Assembly: GCA_009746045.1 (NCBI GenBank)
Contig: RPFO01000366.1
Location: 312,001 to 376,000 of the forward strand
Direction of reading: 5' to 3'
Source of the DNA: Mesostigma viride
Lineage: Eukaryota > Streptophyta > Mesostigmatophyceae > Mesostigmatales > Mesostigmataceae
Length of the DNA stretch: 64,000 nucleotides
Below are positions 19,201 to 27,849 of this stretch, piece after piece. Numbering within the stretch: the first letter of the stretch is position 1; each line of letters begins with the position of its first letter. The position numbers and the translations under genes are program-made. The notes under the pieces are model-generated. The model searched no databases. It was not told the origin of the DNA and saw only the letters and a program-made list of their open reading frames with translations.

Positions 19201-20055
19201 CCCTGGATTTCCATCACTATGGATTTTATTTGTGGTCTGCCTCTTTCAGATGCAGGGAATGACAGGATCCTTGTTGTCATGGACAGACTCAGCCGTATGT
19301 GTCACCTGATCCCCTGCAACTCTAAACTCACCTCTGCTCAGTGTGTAGAGCTCTTTATGAAAGAGATTTATAGACTCCATGGCATGCCTAGAGTCATCAT
19401 CACTGATCAAGATCCTTTGTGGGTTGCCCAGTTTTGGAAAGAGTTCATGCAGATTCTGGACACTAAGATGGCTTATGGAGTGGCCTACCGTTGTGCTTCC
19501 ACTGGTGCAGTGGAACGTCTTAACAGGGTGGTCAGAGATTGTCAGAGGCATTATTGTGACCATTTCAACGCAGACTGGGACAAGAAGCTGCCTTTTGTGG
19601 AGTTTGCTATCAACAATGCTCCACCCTCTCCGCTGCAGATGTCTCCCTTTGTTATTAACTATGGTCACTGCCCTCTGACTCCCTTCGACCTTGCCTTGCC
19701 TAACTATGATGCTGCCCCTCATCTGAAGGAACGTTTGGCATCTATCTCCACTTTGATAGATTCCTTTCACCAGACTCACTCTATGGTGGCTCATCAGATG
19801 TTGCTGTCTCAGCAGAAGTATCTTAAGAAGGCCTGGCAAGATTTGACTGCTGCACACCCCCACGTCTTTCCCGGTGACCTGGTTTTGCTTGAGGCTAATA
19901 GAGTTCTTTCGGACAAAGAACAGTGCAGGAAAATGCAGCCTCTGTGGCTGGGACCTTTCATGGTTCTCGACACCTTCCATGGCGGTACTACTCTTTCTAT
20001 CAAGCTCCCTAGCCATTGGAAGCTGAAGAGTAATATTTTTCACCTGAGCCACTGA
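16294..20055 (+). CDS. pol: Pol polyprotein: protease, RT, RNase H, integrase
   Basis: Open in the -1 frame from the slippery site (first ATG 16456) to TGA at 20053-20055. Counting from the ATG: aspartic protease LIDSGAGSNF (Asp about residue 29); RT with KYFTKLDLRHAFWQI and catalytic VVYLDDILIF (Tyr about 444); RNase H VRSDASQGAIGAVL (about 590); the integrase HHCC zinc region ending CDSCQRMK (about 890); integrase core Asp in ITMDFICGLP, Asp in IITDQDPLW and Glu in STGAVERLN, with 35 residues between the last two as usual. An insertion of roughly 30-40 residues precedes the YLDD box, longer than I expect in this family. The frame stops after NIFHLSH, where related elements continue into the linker and chromodomain. 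Confidence 0.97.
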   Translation: MSAGQLQDVSGNCITTPGLELPLNCLPKRRTSPEEEFSVNSLPVRRTGVEPTPPVKSELLRYKARLCSHDSLKAPPVFMCLIDSGAGSNFVSASFVAMCQLPILPHSSSVGVIYSDGRRAESPGYVDLFFRVNSLQTMRVQADVIPLTAADVILGMPWLIEHEPQIAWSKQSVHFRDGCTWSSLSTVGNGRGSASTQCCSLMQAVNGPSVPTPRSRSRNLLSGRRIISARQLKKYMRTHPNAPLYFLKPEQLVDSISSLGGHELNAVSMELTPEEVSRHSVLLDQYASIFEEKMPTYPPEGPIVHRIQLEPGSKPPFSPMYRMGPAEMAELKTILIGLLEAGLILPANSPFSSGCLLVPKHDGGWRLCIDLRAGLNKITVKSKYPLPRIDELLERTAGAKYFTKLDLRHAFWQIKIAPEDIHKTAFTTPWGQYQWTVMPMGASNSPATMQMYVNSLFGHMTGNGLPQISPDLKNHAFSDFPFQYDKSRKLHRTCCVVYLDDILIFSQTFEDHLEDVEEALKVLQERHLSVKRSKVEWGHQVQFLGYVLGANGLSPDPSKVASIAQWPVPKTVSEVKSFLGLVGWYRRFIPQMASITLPLVALLKKDSQFSWSEQCQTAFDTLKQKLISAPVLVGPDPSLPYQVRSDASQGAIGAVLTQDHGNGPQPVEYTSRTMIPAERNYPVHEQELLGLVWACHHWRHLLLGAQFSVESAARNDKGDTSITLMTDHKPLIHVLSQTKLSKRMMGWLEFLGQFSPFEVTYVKGTENVVPDALSRRPDYLEEFFRTVGCAATHKDLSDEVIDKSTVPSRWVTGDIEKDTPLPLSPVGPDTPLVLPNPLSISLMNVLKDFTKTEELATQAIRQGEFGNRPVEYQDGILYVHTQDKLGNVTRKIYVPKLAVPTVLHCFHDDITCAHPGVEKLRVQVQKRFWWPGLLHDIQSYVQSCDSCQRMKARNHAKPEFPMAMPIPLRPWISITMDFICGLPLSDAGNDRILVVMDRLSRMCHLIPCNSKLTSAQCVELFMKEIYRLHGMPRVIITDQDPLWVAQFWKEFMQILDTKMAYGVAYRCASTGAVERLNRVVRDCQRHYCDHFNADWDKKLPFVEFAINNAPPSPLQMSPFVINYGHCPLTPFDLALPNYDAAPHLKERLASISTLIDSFHQTHSMVAHQMLLSQQKYLKKAWQDLTAAHPHVFPGDLVLLEANRVLSDKEQCRKMQPLWLGPFMVLDTFHGGTTLSIKLPSHWKLKSNIFHLSH

Positions 20056-20368
20056 GGTCAAGTTGTACAAGAAGAATGAGATTCAGGGCAGAATCTCAGC
20101 ACCCCTACCCTATGAGTTAGATCCAGAGGGGGAGAGGATCTATGAAGTTGAACAACTCTTGGCTCACAGGTCAAAGGGTAGAGGTAGGACAAAGCAGTTA
20201 CAGTTTATGGTTCACTGGAAAGGAGAGACTCCAAGCACAGCCAACTGGATGTGGTTGAGTGATCTGACAAACTGTGCTGACTTGGTCCTGGAGTACTGTA
20301 AGACGCATGGTGTTACTTTACCTAAGGAGTATTTGGATCATGTGTCTGAGTTGTTGGGCACTTCATAG
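20048..20368 (+). CDS. Integrase C-terminal chromodomain (separate +1 frame)
   Basis: Immediately after the pol stop, the +1 frame reads EVKLYKKNEIQGR and then a chromodomain: YEVEQLLAHRSKGRGR, LQFMVHWKGETP, NWMWLSDLTNCADLVLEY. Chromodomains at the integrase C-terminus bind modified histones and steer insertion. In related elements the FHxS-LK(P)Y junction is continuous, so a one-base indel near 20052 (or a +1 shift at CAC TGA) has put this domain out of frame. It ends at TAG 20366-20368. Confidence 0.85.
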   Translation, partial: ATEVKLYKKNEIQGRISAPLPYELDPEGERIYEVEQLLAHRSKGRGRTKQLQFMVHWKGETPSTANWMWLSDLTNCADLVLEYCKTHGVTLPKEYLDHVSELLGTS

Positions 20369-20442
20369 CTCACAACTGTGTGTCTGCTAACATGTCTTGA
20401 GTGTGTCATGCTGCATGCCACCACACCACGTGCAGCCCTAAA

Positions 20443-21962
20443 ATGACCACTTTCCCTGGCATCTCCGAGATGAGAGTTCTCCAGATCTCTGTTGAGGAAG
20501 CGGGCAACCAGATCTTGAGAACTCAACGTCAGCTCCTGGACGTCCAGGAAGACATGGGACACTTAAGAAAGCTGGTGGTGGCAAGGCAAGAGGCCGCTGA
20601 TGTGAAGGTAGACTCTGTTCTCAAGGAGATGGCAGAGCTCAAGTCTTTATTGGTAGAGACGATGAAGACTATTATACTCTCACACAGCAGCATGTGCAGG
20701 CGAACACTTCCAACATCCTCTCTGTCAATGATGCTGTCCAGAATCAGCGGACGGGACTTCATCAGATGGAGAAGATCTCTGAGCAGAGGTTCAGAGATAC
20801 ACAGGAGCACTTTGCTCTGCTACAGAATGTGGTTGGCTATTTGCAGTCTGTTGTTCCCACTCCAGTGGGCTCTGGGTGTCTTCCTACTGAGACTATGCAG
20901 CCCGCACCAGAGCCCCCTCACCCTCAGGATGTGCCTGTCAATTCTGTGTCTAGCCAGGTCCCTGCCCAGGAGCCTTCTGGTGGCTCTCCTCACTCTGTGG
21001 ATTCTTACGTGCCATGCTCCCTGTCTGAGGTGCCTGACCGTGTTGGTCCCTCAAGGAAGATTCCCATTGAGGAGGAGCTTGGCAGTGAGAGTGAGGATGG
21101 TACTGAGTGCCCTGGCCTGGTTAGTGAGACGGATGAGGATGAGTCGGGAGACGAGGAGGGAGAGGGAGAGGGAGATCATAATGATGCTGTGAACGAATAT
21201 GAGGAAGGGGATGGTGAGAAGGATGAGACGGACAGTGATGTGGAGATTGATGGATTACTCACTGCCAAGTGCAATGTGGACCAGCTTCACCCAGCTGTGT
21301 GGTTGCATCAGCACGGGGCTTCCAAACAGTGGCCCTTAGATTATCTGGACATGGGGGCTAATGATGGTGAAGACCTGTATGCTGAGCTACCTCCTGCACT
21401 TGAGATGGCTCTCCAGCAACTGCCTGTGGACTCTGCAGCCCCTGTTTCTGGTTGCATCCAGAAGCCGCTGACGTTGTGGAATCTTCTGGTGGGACTTGTG
21501 GAAGCCAATAGAGAGTTTGATGTGGCTTTGGGGGAGAGGATGAGTGATGAGTGCTGGCCCTTGAGTGCAGAATCTTCTCTGGTCCCACTGCCTTACGCGC
21601 CCTTTCCCCCTGCTAGGGATGCCAGAGAGATTAGCACTCCCTACAGAATGTTGATTCCACTGCAGACCGTGGAGTCTCATTACCTTATGGGCTGGCTCAA
21701 GCTGTATTGGGCCTACCAGGATCTGATGGCACGGCACACTGATGGATGGCGTGGAGATCCCCAGAGGAAGGCGGTGGTCACTTTGGCATACCCTGCTGTG
21801 CTGAAGAAGTATGAGCCCATGTTAGGGGCTCCTGCTCAGACTTGTCTCGCCGTCTCCATTAATAGATCGTGGCCTTTCCTGTACTCGATGATCAAAGAAC
21901 ACCCTGAGGTGTTTGGAGTACAAGGCCGAGACAATCAACCTGGTGTGTGGTATCAGGTTTGA
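20443..21962 (+). CDS. Third ORF between chromodomain and 3' LTR (frameshifted, unknown function)
   Basis: ATG at 20443 opens frame 1. Near 20670 the coding character moves to frame 3, which is open to TGA at 21960-21962, giving about 500 residues with one indel. The first ~130 residues look like coiled coil (ILRTQRQLLDVQEDMGHLRK, HQMEKISEQRFRDTQEHFAL). A Pro/Ser-rich linker and a strongly acidic stretch follow (SETDEDESGDEEGEGEGD). The C-terminal ~200 residues are globular-looking and Trp-rich (LMGWLKLYWAYQDLM). I see no signal peptide or membrane segment, so it is not an obvious envelope gene. The position is that of accessory or env-like ORFs in some plant gypsy elements. Function unknown. 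Confidence 0.7.
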
Positions 21963-22520
21963 GCGGTGGCACTGACGACCACTGAAGGCAGTTGGGGTCT
22001 TTTCTTGTTACAAAAGACTTGACAGCTGCGAGTCTTCCCTTGTTCGAAGACTAATATGGAGCATTTTGGCTTCTCAATTGATGGAGTATTTTGGGTCTTC
22101 GACGACTGTGTTATTCAGTTCTTCAACGACTGCTGCGCACGTGAAATCTTCAAGGATTTGCCGAGTCACTGGGTTATTCTATTGTGTTGTTTTCTGAGTA
22201 TTTTGAGTTTTGTGTTAGAGTGTTAACATCCTCCCCAGTTAGGTTGTGTGTTATGTGTACAGGCTGCTTCCCTTGTCCATGAACTCAATTCCCAAGAGGG
22301 TTGATGACGCCCTATGTGGCAGAGACTTAAGGCCTGGAGGGATATTGGGTCATGCGACCAGCCTGTGTTAGGCAGACCATTTCCTGTGTCCATGGACTCT
22401 CATTCTTGCAGGGTCAATGATGCCAGGTGGACTGAGACTTGAGGCCTGCTGTGGGGATGATGGTAGTCATGTGACTGGTCTGTCAGACAGAGCTATTAGC
22501 TCTGTTCTTGGGGGGAGGAA
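21963..22520 (+). other. Non-coding 3' part of the chromovirus
   Basis: About 550 bp between the third ORF and the 3' LTR. It has two loosely repeated blocks (each with a CTTGTCCATG/GTGTCCATGGACTC-like part and GACTTGAGGCCTG) and ends in the polypurine tract. Confidence 0.6.
22507..22520 (+). other. Polypurine tract
   Basis: A purine-rich run GGGGGGAGGAA directly abuts the 3' LTR and is the expected plus-strand primer. Confidence 0.8.
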
Positions 22521-23254
22521 TGTAACAGTATTTTATGACAGTGTGCATACTGTTACATCCAAGTGGACGGGAACTTGGAGTTGAGAGTTCAGTGTAACTG
22601 GCTGAATTCAGCGTACGGCCAAAGCGTGATGATTCCTGGCCTGACTTGACTTTTGAGGCTTATGCGTAGAGTATCTTCCAATGGTTCTTTATGAGTGAGC
22701 CCTTTCAGGGTACGGGACAGTACCTTGGAATCTATTGTAATCTGGCTGGAATCTGACTGACGTCAGTTGAGTATCCTTCTTACGTTAGGAGCGTGAAGTA
22801 TGGCTAGAGGACAACCTTACCTTTTGGTCTGAATGGTGATTGGCTAGTGTCCTTTGGATTGCGTTGGAGACATGAGGCCCGTGAGAACAAATGCGCCGTC
22901 TGTGTGTCTCCATAGCCAGTTGCCTCTCACCCAACATGTGAAGTTATTCTTATAACCGAACATTCTCATTTCAGGCCCTGTTATTGGACAGTCATAACCA
23001 GTAGACAGGAAGTCTTGTGTCAGCACGAGCAAGCAAGGAGACTCCCGACCAAAAGGGGTCCACAGCTCCTTACCGCGTAAGTACCGTCTTGTAGGAATCT
23101 CCTCTAGACGGGAACCGACCAAGCTCAGTGACTCCTAGAGAATATCCGGAGTTCTCCAAGTTCTGAGGAGTTTGCCAGTCAGTTCCGCTACAATAAGCAA
23201 GAGGTAAAAGATCTTATTCCATTGAAACAGAATCGACCATTTTATTCTGTTACA
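22521..23254 (+). repeat. 3' LTR
   Basis: 734 bp, TGTAACAG...CTGTTACA. No indels relative to the 5' LTR. Confidence 0.97.
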
Positions 23255-23342
23255 GGTACGGTACGAACCAAGAACGCAATATTTAGTATCTAATCGCCGC
23301 TGCTCTTGCTGAATTTTAACCGGAAGCTGAAAAAGGTGTCCG

Positions 23343-23945
23343 GTGAAGCGAATAGTAGTGACTGGTGGTCGTGCCCTTCCATTACTCCTTATCGACAAAT
23401 TTTGGGTTCTACCTGCAGTGATAACCCTTGCGCGTCTGGCTGTCGGGGTCACCAATTTCCTGTCGATTGCAAGCAGCCAAGCTTGCCGAAATTTAACACT
23501 GTCACAAATGGAGCAGAGCGATATTTTCGGTTCTCAGCATACCTATGTGATGGTCGACAAAAATGAGCACGCTGCAAACATCAGAATTGATGTAGAGTTG
23601 CTCGGACCTTCTGCACAGTGGGGTGCAGGTGTCATTGCGTTCGGCAATGGCATGATCGATCTGGTGCCACCCGATTCAGATTTGAACCCTGCTTACCAAT
23701 GCGTGCCTGACAATCAGGCGAGAGTGGTGGTGGAGAGCACGGAAATTCCGGGCTCTCCCAATGTATCAATGATGCGCCTGAGGGCTGAGGCCCAGCAGGA
23801 GTTCCTGGCTGCTGCGGAGAACGGCGGGGCCAAGTGGCACACCAAAATGTATACAGGCGAGCCTCCCAACTACAGGGGAGACCTGTACCAGGGAGTGTAC
23901 TCCTTCGGCGATTTTGACATCGACGGATGGGGCACCTTTTTCTAG
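23343..23945 (+). CDS. Hypothetical ORF, 200 residues
   Basis: Open from ATG 23343 to TAG 23943-23945, just beyond the chromovirus insertion. The N-terminus has a hydrophobic stretch (LPLLLIDKFWVLPAVITLA) that could be a signal anchor; the remainder is acidic and mixed, rich in Gly, Asn and Pro (QWGAGVIAFGNGMIDLVPPD). An AATAAA-like sequence lies near 24055. No family is recognised. It could be the last exon of a gene disrupted or bordered by the retrotransposon. Confidence that it is coding is modest. Confidence 0.4.
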   Translation: MKRIVVTGGRALPLLLIDKFWVLPAVITLARLAVGVTNFLSIASSQACRNLTLSQMEQSDIFGSQHTYVMVDKNEHAANIRIDVELLGPSAQWGAGVIAFGNGMIDLVPPDSDLNPAYQCVPDNQARVVVESTEIPGSPNVSMMRLRAEAQQEFLAAAENGGAKWHTKMYTGEPPNYRGDLYQGVYSFGDFDIDGWGTFF

Positions 23946-24535
23946 GCGCAATGCCTAAGTTGTCAAATACTCGACAATGTCGACTTTATGTGCACATATT
24001 TATATTCATTGAGAATGATAAAATTACGGACATGTGCACATTTATATACTGATTCAATAAAAAATTTCGGCAACTTTGTTCCCGGCATTGATAATCAAAA
24101 GCTGCTAGCAGGCCAAGGACTTCAAAAGTGGCAATAGATCGATGTAGGTCGTCGCTAAACTTGTCTAGTCGTCATATTTCGGTCGCAAAATTCGTGCGTG
24201 GCCTGCAGGCATCGGACAAAGTGCACGCAAAAGCAGGAGTCGGTTGAGTTCGAAGCACGGCAGACAAAAAATTTCGGCGCAAAGTCCGTCCGGCGAAAAA
24301 TTCGCTCGGCTGCCAAATTTTCGGCAAGAATTTCGGCGCAATGTCCGGTTTTCGGACGATTGAAATTAGCGTTTTTTTCTTGCAAAAATCTACCCCATTC
24401 CGCGTGGGACCACCCATATGGCTATAGCATAGCTAGCCCGTGGGGGGCGTCCGGCACAGCTGGTTGCATGTTGACTATCAGGTCCCCAGGGTTTTCCACG
24501 CATAGTTCGTTAAAAAATGGCAGAATGCAAAATGG
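23946..24535. other. No gene seen
   Basis: AT-rich spacer with a cluster of TTCGGC-type short repeats around 24260-24360. Confidence 0.4.
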
Positions 24536-26530
24536 CTGACGACGGTATGGCTGACAGCGGAGCTCAGATCTTTTGCGTCTGAGCCCCAAATTCAGTCAGA
24601 TCATTTGCATTCGATGCGCCTTCTAAAGACGTACTCGCCAGTATAATCGGTCACGGCTGACATGCAGTATCGAAAAAGTTACGCACGTGACAAGCAGCTA
24701 TGACGACCCCGAAAGCAAAACGATCGAGGCTTGGAAAAGGAGCTTTCCGGCTCCCAGCCCAACCCACTCGCCATTGTCCTTGCCCAGACGTCTGGGCCCG
24801 CAATCCCCTCGCCAGCAAACCCATCGCCCCAAGCGCCTCGCCAGAGCCCAAGAAATTCTGCTACGACACATGCAAATGGCGACAGTACCTAGACTACGCA
24901 TGCTTTATGTTCAGCTGCTGGCTGCGACTGACCGACGCACACTGCGCCGAGATCATAGCTAGAGATATGCCAGTAGTACGCACTGGAACACAAGCTCTGT
25001 TGGCGCGAGGGGCCCATACCCGCCGACAACGCGGAGGAGTTCCTCGCCCTGCCAGAATTCAACCATCGCCTCGCCATCCTCTTCAGCTTCTTCAAGCTAT
25101 ATAACTGAACGCGATCTCGTCGCTAGGCTCCGCAACCCAGCTAGCCCGGTCCTGCGCAGCCGGCAGCGCCACACCGGCTCCCTCCCTCTGCAAGGATAAC
25201 ATCCGTGCACGTGACCTGGCCGCTGGCCGAGAAGATGACATTGATGACCGGCCACAGCGCTCAACACAGTGGAGGCCAAGGTCTCCAATACGGAAACCAA
25301 GGTCGCACACAAGCTTCAACCTCTCGAGCTCACGGCACTGCAGACCGCGGCGCAGGCCCGTCTGATGCGCATGCATGCCGCCCTCCTCTCCCGCCTCAAC
25401 CAGGTGGAGGGCAAGTGCGGCGTGCTCATGAAGAAGCTTGAAGCCATCACCGCCCACACCGAGGCCCTGGCCACACAGGTCCCAAAGATAGTGGATCAGA
25501 ATAGTGGAGCAGCTAACGGCCACCATCGCATCCCAGCCACCCCGGCAAGATCGATGCTGGCGACCTCCCGCCGCTCTCCTATGCGGACCTGCTGCGGTCA
25601 GCGACCGCCTCCACCACTGACGTCATCGCCACGAAACTCCAGGAGCTGGAGGACCACGGCCAGGCCGAACAACGAGAGGCCACCGACCGTGCTCGCCGCG
25701 AGTGCCGAGTGGTGCTGCGTCGTTTCCCCCAGAAGCCAGGTGAGACGTCAACCACCCTTGCCGACGAGCTCAAGGACCAGTTTCTTACCCTCATGGGCAT
25801 GGACGCCCGCCTGGTAGGTGAGGTAGAACTGCGCGGGTGCCACCGCCTTCCCCACCAGTCACGGGACAAGGCGGCTCCCCCACCAGTCCTGCTCACCTTC
25901 CCCTCCCCTGAGGACAAGCGGCGGTTCCTTTCTCGTCGCAAGAGGTTGCACGACCTCACCTGGACACTGGACGACGACCTGACCCCCGTTCAGCAGCAGC
26001 AGCGACGCGACCTGTGGCCTGAGTACCTCCGCCGCAAGCAGGACCCCCAGAAGCCCAAGGTGTACTGGAGGGGCGGGGACCTGATGATCAACCACAAGAT
26101 ATGGACGCCCCCAGCGGGCTAGAATAGCAATAGCCCTAGCTTGTATCCATTGGTAGTCACCGCCGCCATGGCAGCCATGCCTAGAATGTTTGCATAGCCG
26201 TGCCACCATACCTAGTCACGTGCACCGCTAACACACGGTACACACCAGCCATAGCCTTAGCGTAGCCGTTGTACAGCCATGCTACGTCCTGGCAATGACC
26301 AGATTACTTGCCCACGCTCCTTGTTATGATATGCTCACATGGGTCTTATTGCACCCACAGAACTTGTCGGATCGTCTATCGTGTCCGATTGCAGCTGTGG
26401 CATGCCTCTGGCATGAAGGAGAAAGGGGGTCTCTGCACTTTCTTCCTGTTGTGCACGTACAGGGATTAAAAGCACTTTGATGCTCCGTGACTCCCCAACG
26501 GGAGCACGAGTTTAATTAATTAATTAATCT
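24536..26530 (+). mobile_element. ORF1-only LINE copy, family A
   Basis: Starts near ATGGCTGACGACGGTATGGC, a 5' segment shared with the copy at 53606. It carries an ORF1-like gene but no reverse transcriptase, then a 3' UTR shared with 54055-54470. It ends with the hairpin CTCCCCAACGGGAG (26491-26504) and a (TTAA)n tail to about 26528. No clear TSD was found. Confidence 0.75.
24700..26122 (+). pseudogene. LINE ORF1p-like protein, family A (several frameshifts)
   Basis: Coding pieces lie in different frames: MTTPKAKRSRLGKG from 24700, a middle piece from 25269 with long helical content (ALLSRLNQVEGKCGVLMKKL), and the C-terminal piece 25709-26122. The C-terminal piece has CHRLPHQSRDKAAPPPVLLT, FPSPEDKRRFLSRRKRL, TLDDDLTPVQQQQRRDLWPE and VYWRGGDLMI. 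This pattern (HR(L/V)..., a KR-rich strand, then D-D-L-(T)-Q-RR-LWP) is that of the L1 ORF1p C-terminal RNA-binding domain. ORF1p coats LINE RNA and acts as a nucleic-acid chaperone. Family B copies at 60829 and 51961 are clear relatives. Confidence 0.7.
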
Positions 26531-26994
26531 GGTCCCCGCCCCTCCAGAGCACCATGGTCTTCTTGGGGTCTTGCTTGAGGCAGAGGTACTCCGGACGGCC
26601 ACAGGTCGCGTCGATGTGACATTTAGGCGGCAAAATTATTATGCGCAAGCTCCACTGGCGTGCAGACTTCCCGGTTACCGTGTTAAGTTGCGACGACGAA
26701 TTTTAGGCGTCGATCGCAACTTAACGCGAAACACGGTCATGACTGAATATGTTGAGTTTTACTTTCCAGAGCCTGTCTGAATATATTTCATCACATTTAC
26801 TTTAGTCCAATGTAGGCGCCCACACTTGCGAGTGATCTAGGCAAGAGGCTTGTATTAACATGCGATTGCCGGCCAGGCACATGCAGCTTCTCACCGCATC
26901 GAGAGAGGCATGCAAACCACTGGTAACTATTGTGACCTGGGTTTCTTACCTGTTACATAATGGCATTGTAGAAATACATTAACTGCCTATTAAA
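26531..26994. repeat. Spacer with a strong hairpin
   Basis: At about 26682-26735, GTTAAGTTGCGACGACG is followed after about 9 bases by CGTCGATCGCAACTTAAC: a stem of roughly 16 bp with two mismatches. It could be a fold-back remnant or the ends of a small element. No gene is supported. Confidence 0.55.
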
Positions 26995-27060
26995 TAATTA
27001 GGAACATATCTCCGTGGGGAGGATATGTAACACATATCCCTGAGAAGGGGCCTATGGTTT
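26995..27060 (-). repeat. LINE 3' end fragment, minus orientation
   Basis: An A/T tail (TTAAATAATTA) is followed by the 3' hairpin in reverse (TCTCCGTGGGGAGGA, 27009-27022) and by the ATATGTAACACATATCC block seen before the hairpin in other copies. Confidence 0.6.
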
Positions 27061-27109
27061 TCAATACATTCTAGGCGACAACCTGCAGGTGGTTGGTGTA
27101 AACTGCCAC

Positions 27110-27843
27110 CTGCTCGAGGAGGGGTGGCATCCAGCCAAGGGTCCGCGGTCACAAAAACCACCACCGCCGGACAAAAAAGGCCGGGCCCGCGGTCCAACCA
27201 TGACGCGTGGACCGCAACCGGCACCCAACGCTGCTGGTACCACGGTAGCGTCCAGGACCATGGTACCCGCCGGCCGCCGCCGGCAAGCCCGAGAGCCGGT
27301 ACCACCCTCGGACTCCTATTTGCGGTAACTATCCCTACTACCCACTAAAATGAACATTCTACTACTATTCTTCTCTCTCCGTACTCCATTATTCTGTCAC
27401 GTTTTCAAAACAAACCCACATGATGCACACACCTGACGCACACATGATGCACATAATGACGTGGCATGCGCCTGATGGTTCAAGTGACTTCGCACGTGGC
27501 GGCCAGGAAAAGCCACGTGGCAGGCACACGTACAGTACCTACAACATTATCCACGTGGCATATTTCTACTGGTCCATAGGCTACCACGGTCCTGAGCCAA
27601 CCCGGCGTGACGTACAGCCCTAGTCTAACATATTACACGTGGCAGATTTCTACTGGCACGTTGTAAACCACGGTTCTGCTCACCCAGGGCCCACGAACCG
27701 CCACCGGCAAGTTTTTTACCCTCAAACCCCGCGGTTAACCATGGGCCCCGCGAAAATCCACCACCGTCAGCCCCTGGGACAACCCTCTCTGGTACCGCGG
27801 TTCCAGGAAATTTTGCCCGGGCATGCCACCCCTCCTCCTGCTC
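27110..27843. mobile_element. MITE-like element with 15-bp TIR and G-box motifs
   Basis: GAGGAGGGGTGGCAT at 27116-27130 is matched by its reverse complement at 27823-27837. CTGCTC flanks both ends (27110-27115 and 27838-27843) as a candidate TSD. A direct TTGGTGTAAACTGCC also lies outside each end (27093 and 27845). The 722-bp interior has no ORF of note, and includes four CACGTGGC-type motifs (near 27494, 27514, 27551 and 27638) and several GC-rich palindromic patches such as GGTACCGCGG. Confidence 0.6.
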
Positions 27844-27849
27844 GTTGGT

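Larger units (their letters stand above)
13616..23259 (+). mobile_element. Complete Ty3/gypsy chromovirus with 5-bp TSD
   Basis: The element is 13621-23254 (9634 bp), flanked by GGTAC at 13616-13620 and 23255-23259. It has two 734-bp LTRs, a primer-binding site, gag, pol in the order protease-RT-RNase H-integrase, a chromodomain, a third ORF, and a polypurine tract. Integrase after RT/RNase H places it in Ty3/gypsy; the chromodomain places it among chromoviruses. LTR identity of 731/734 points to a recent insertion. Internal frame changes near 15170, 20050 and 20670 leave it uncertain whether this copy is active. Confidence 0.97.
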
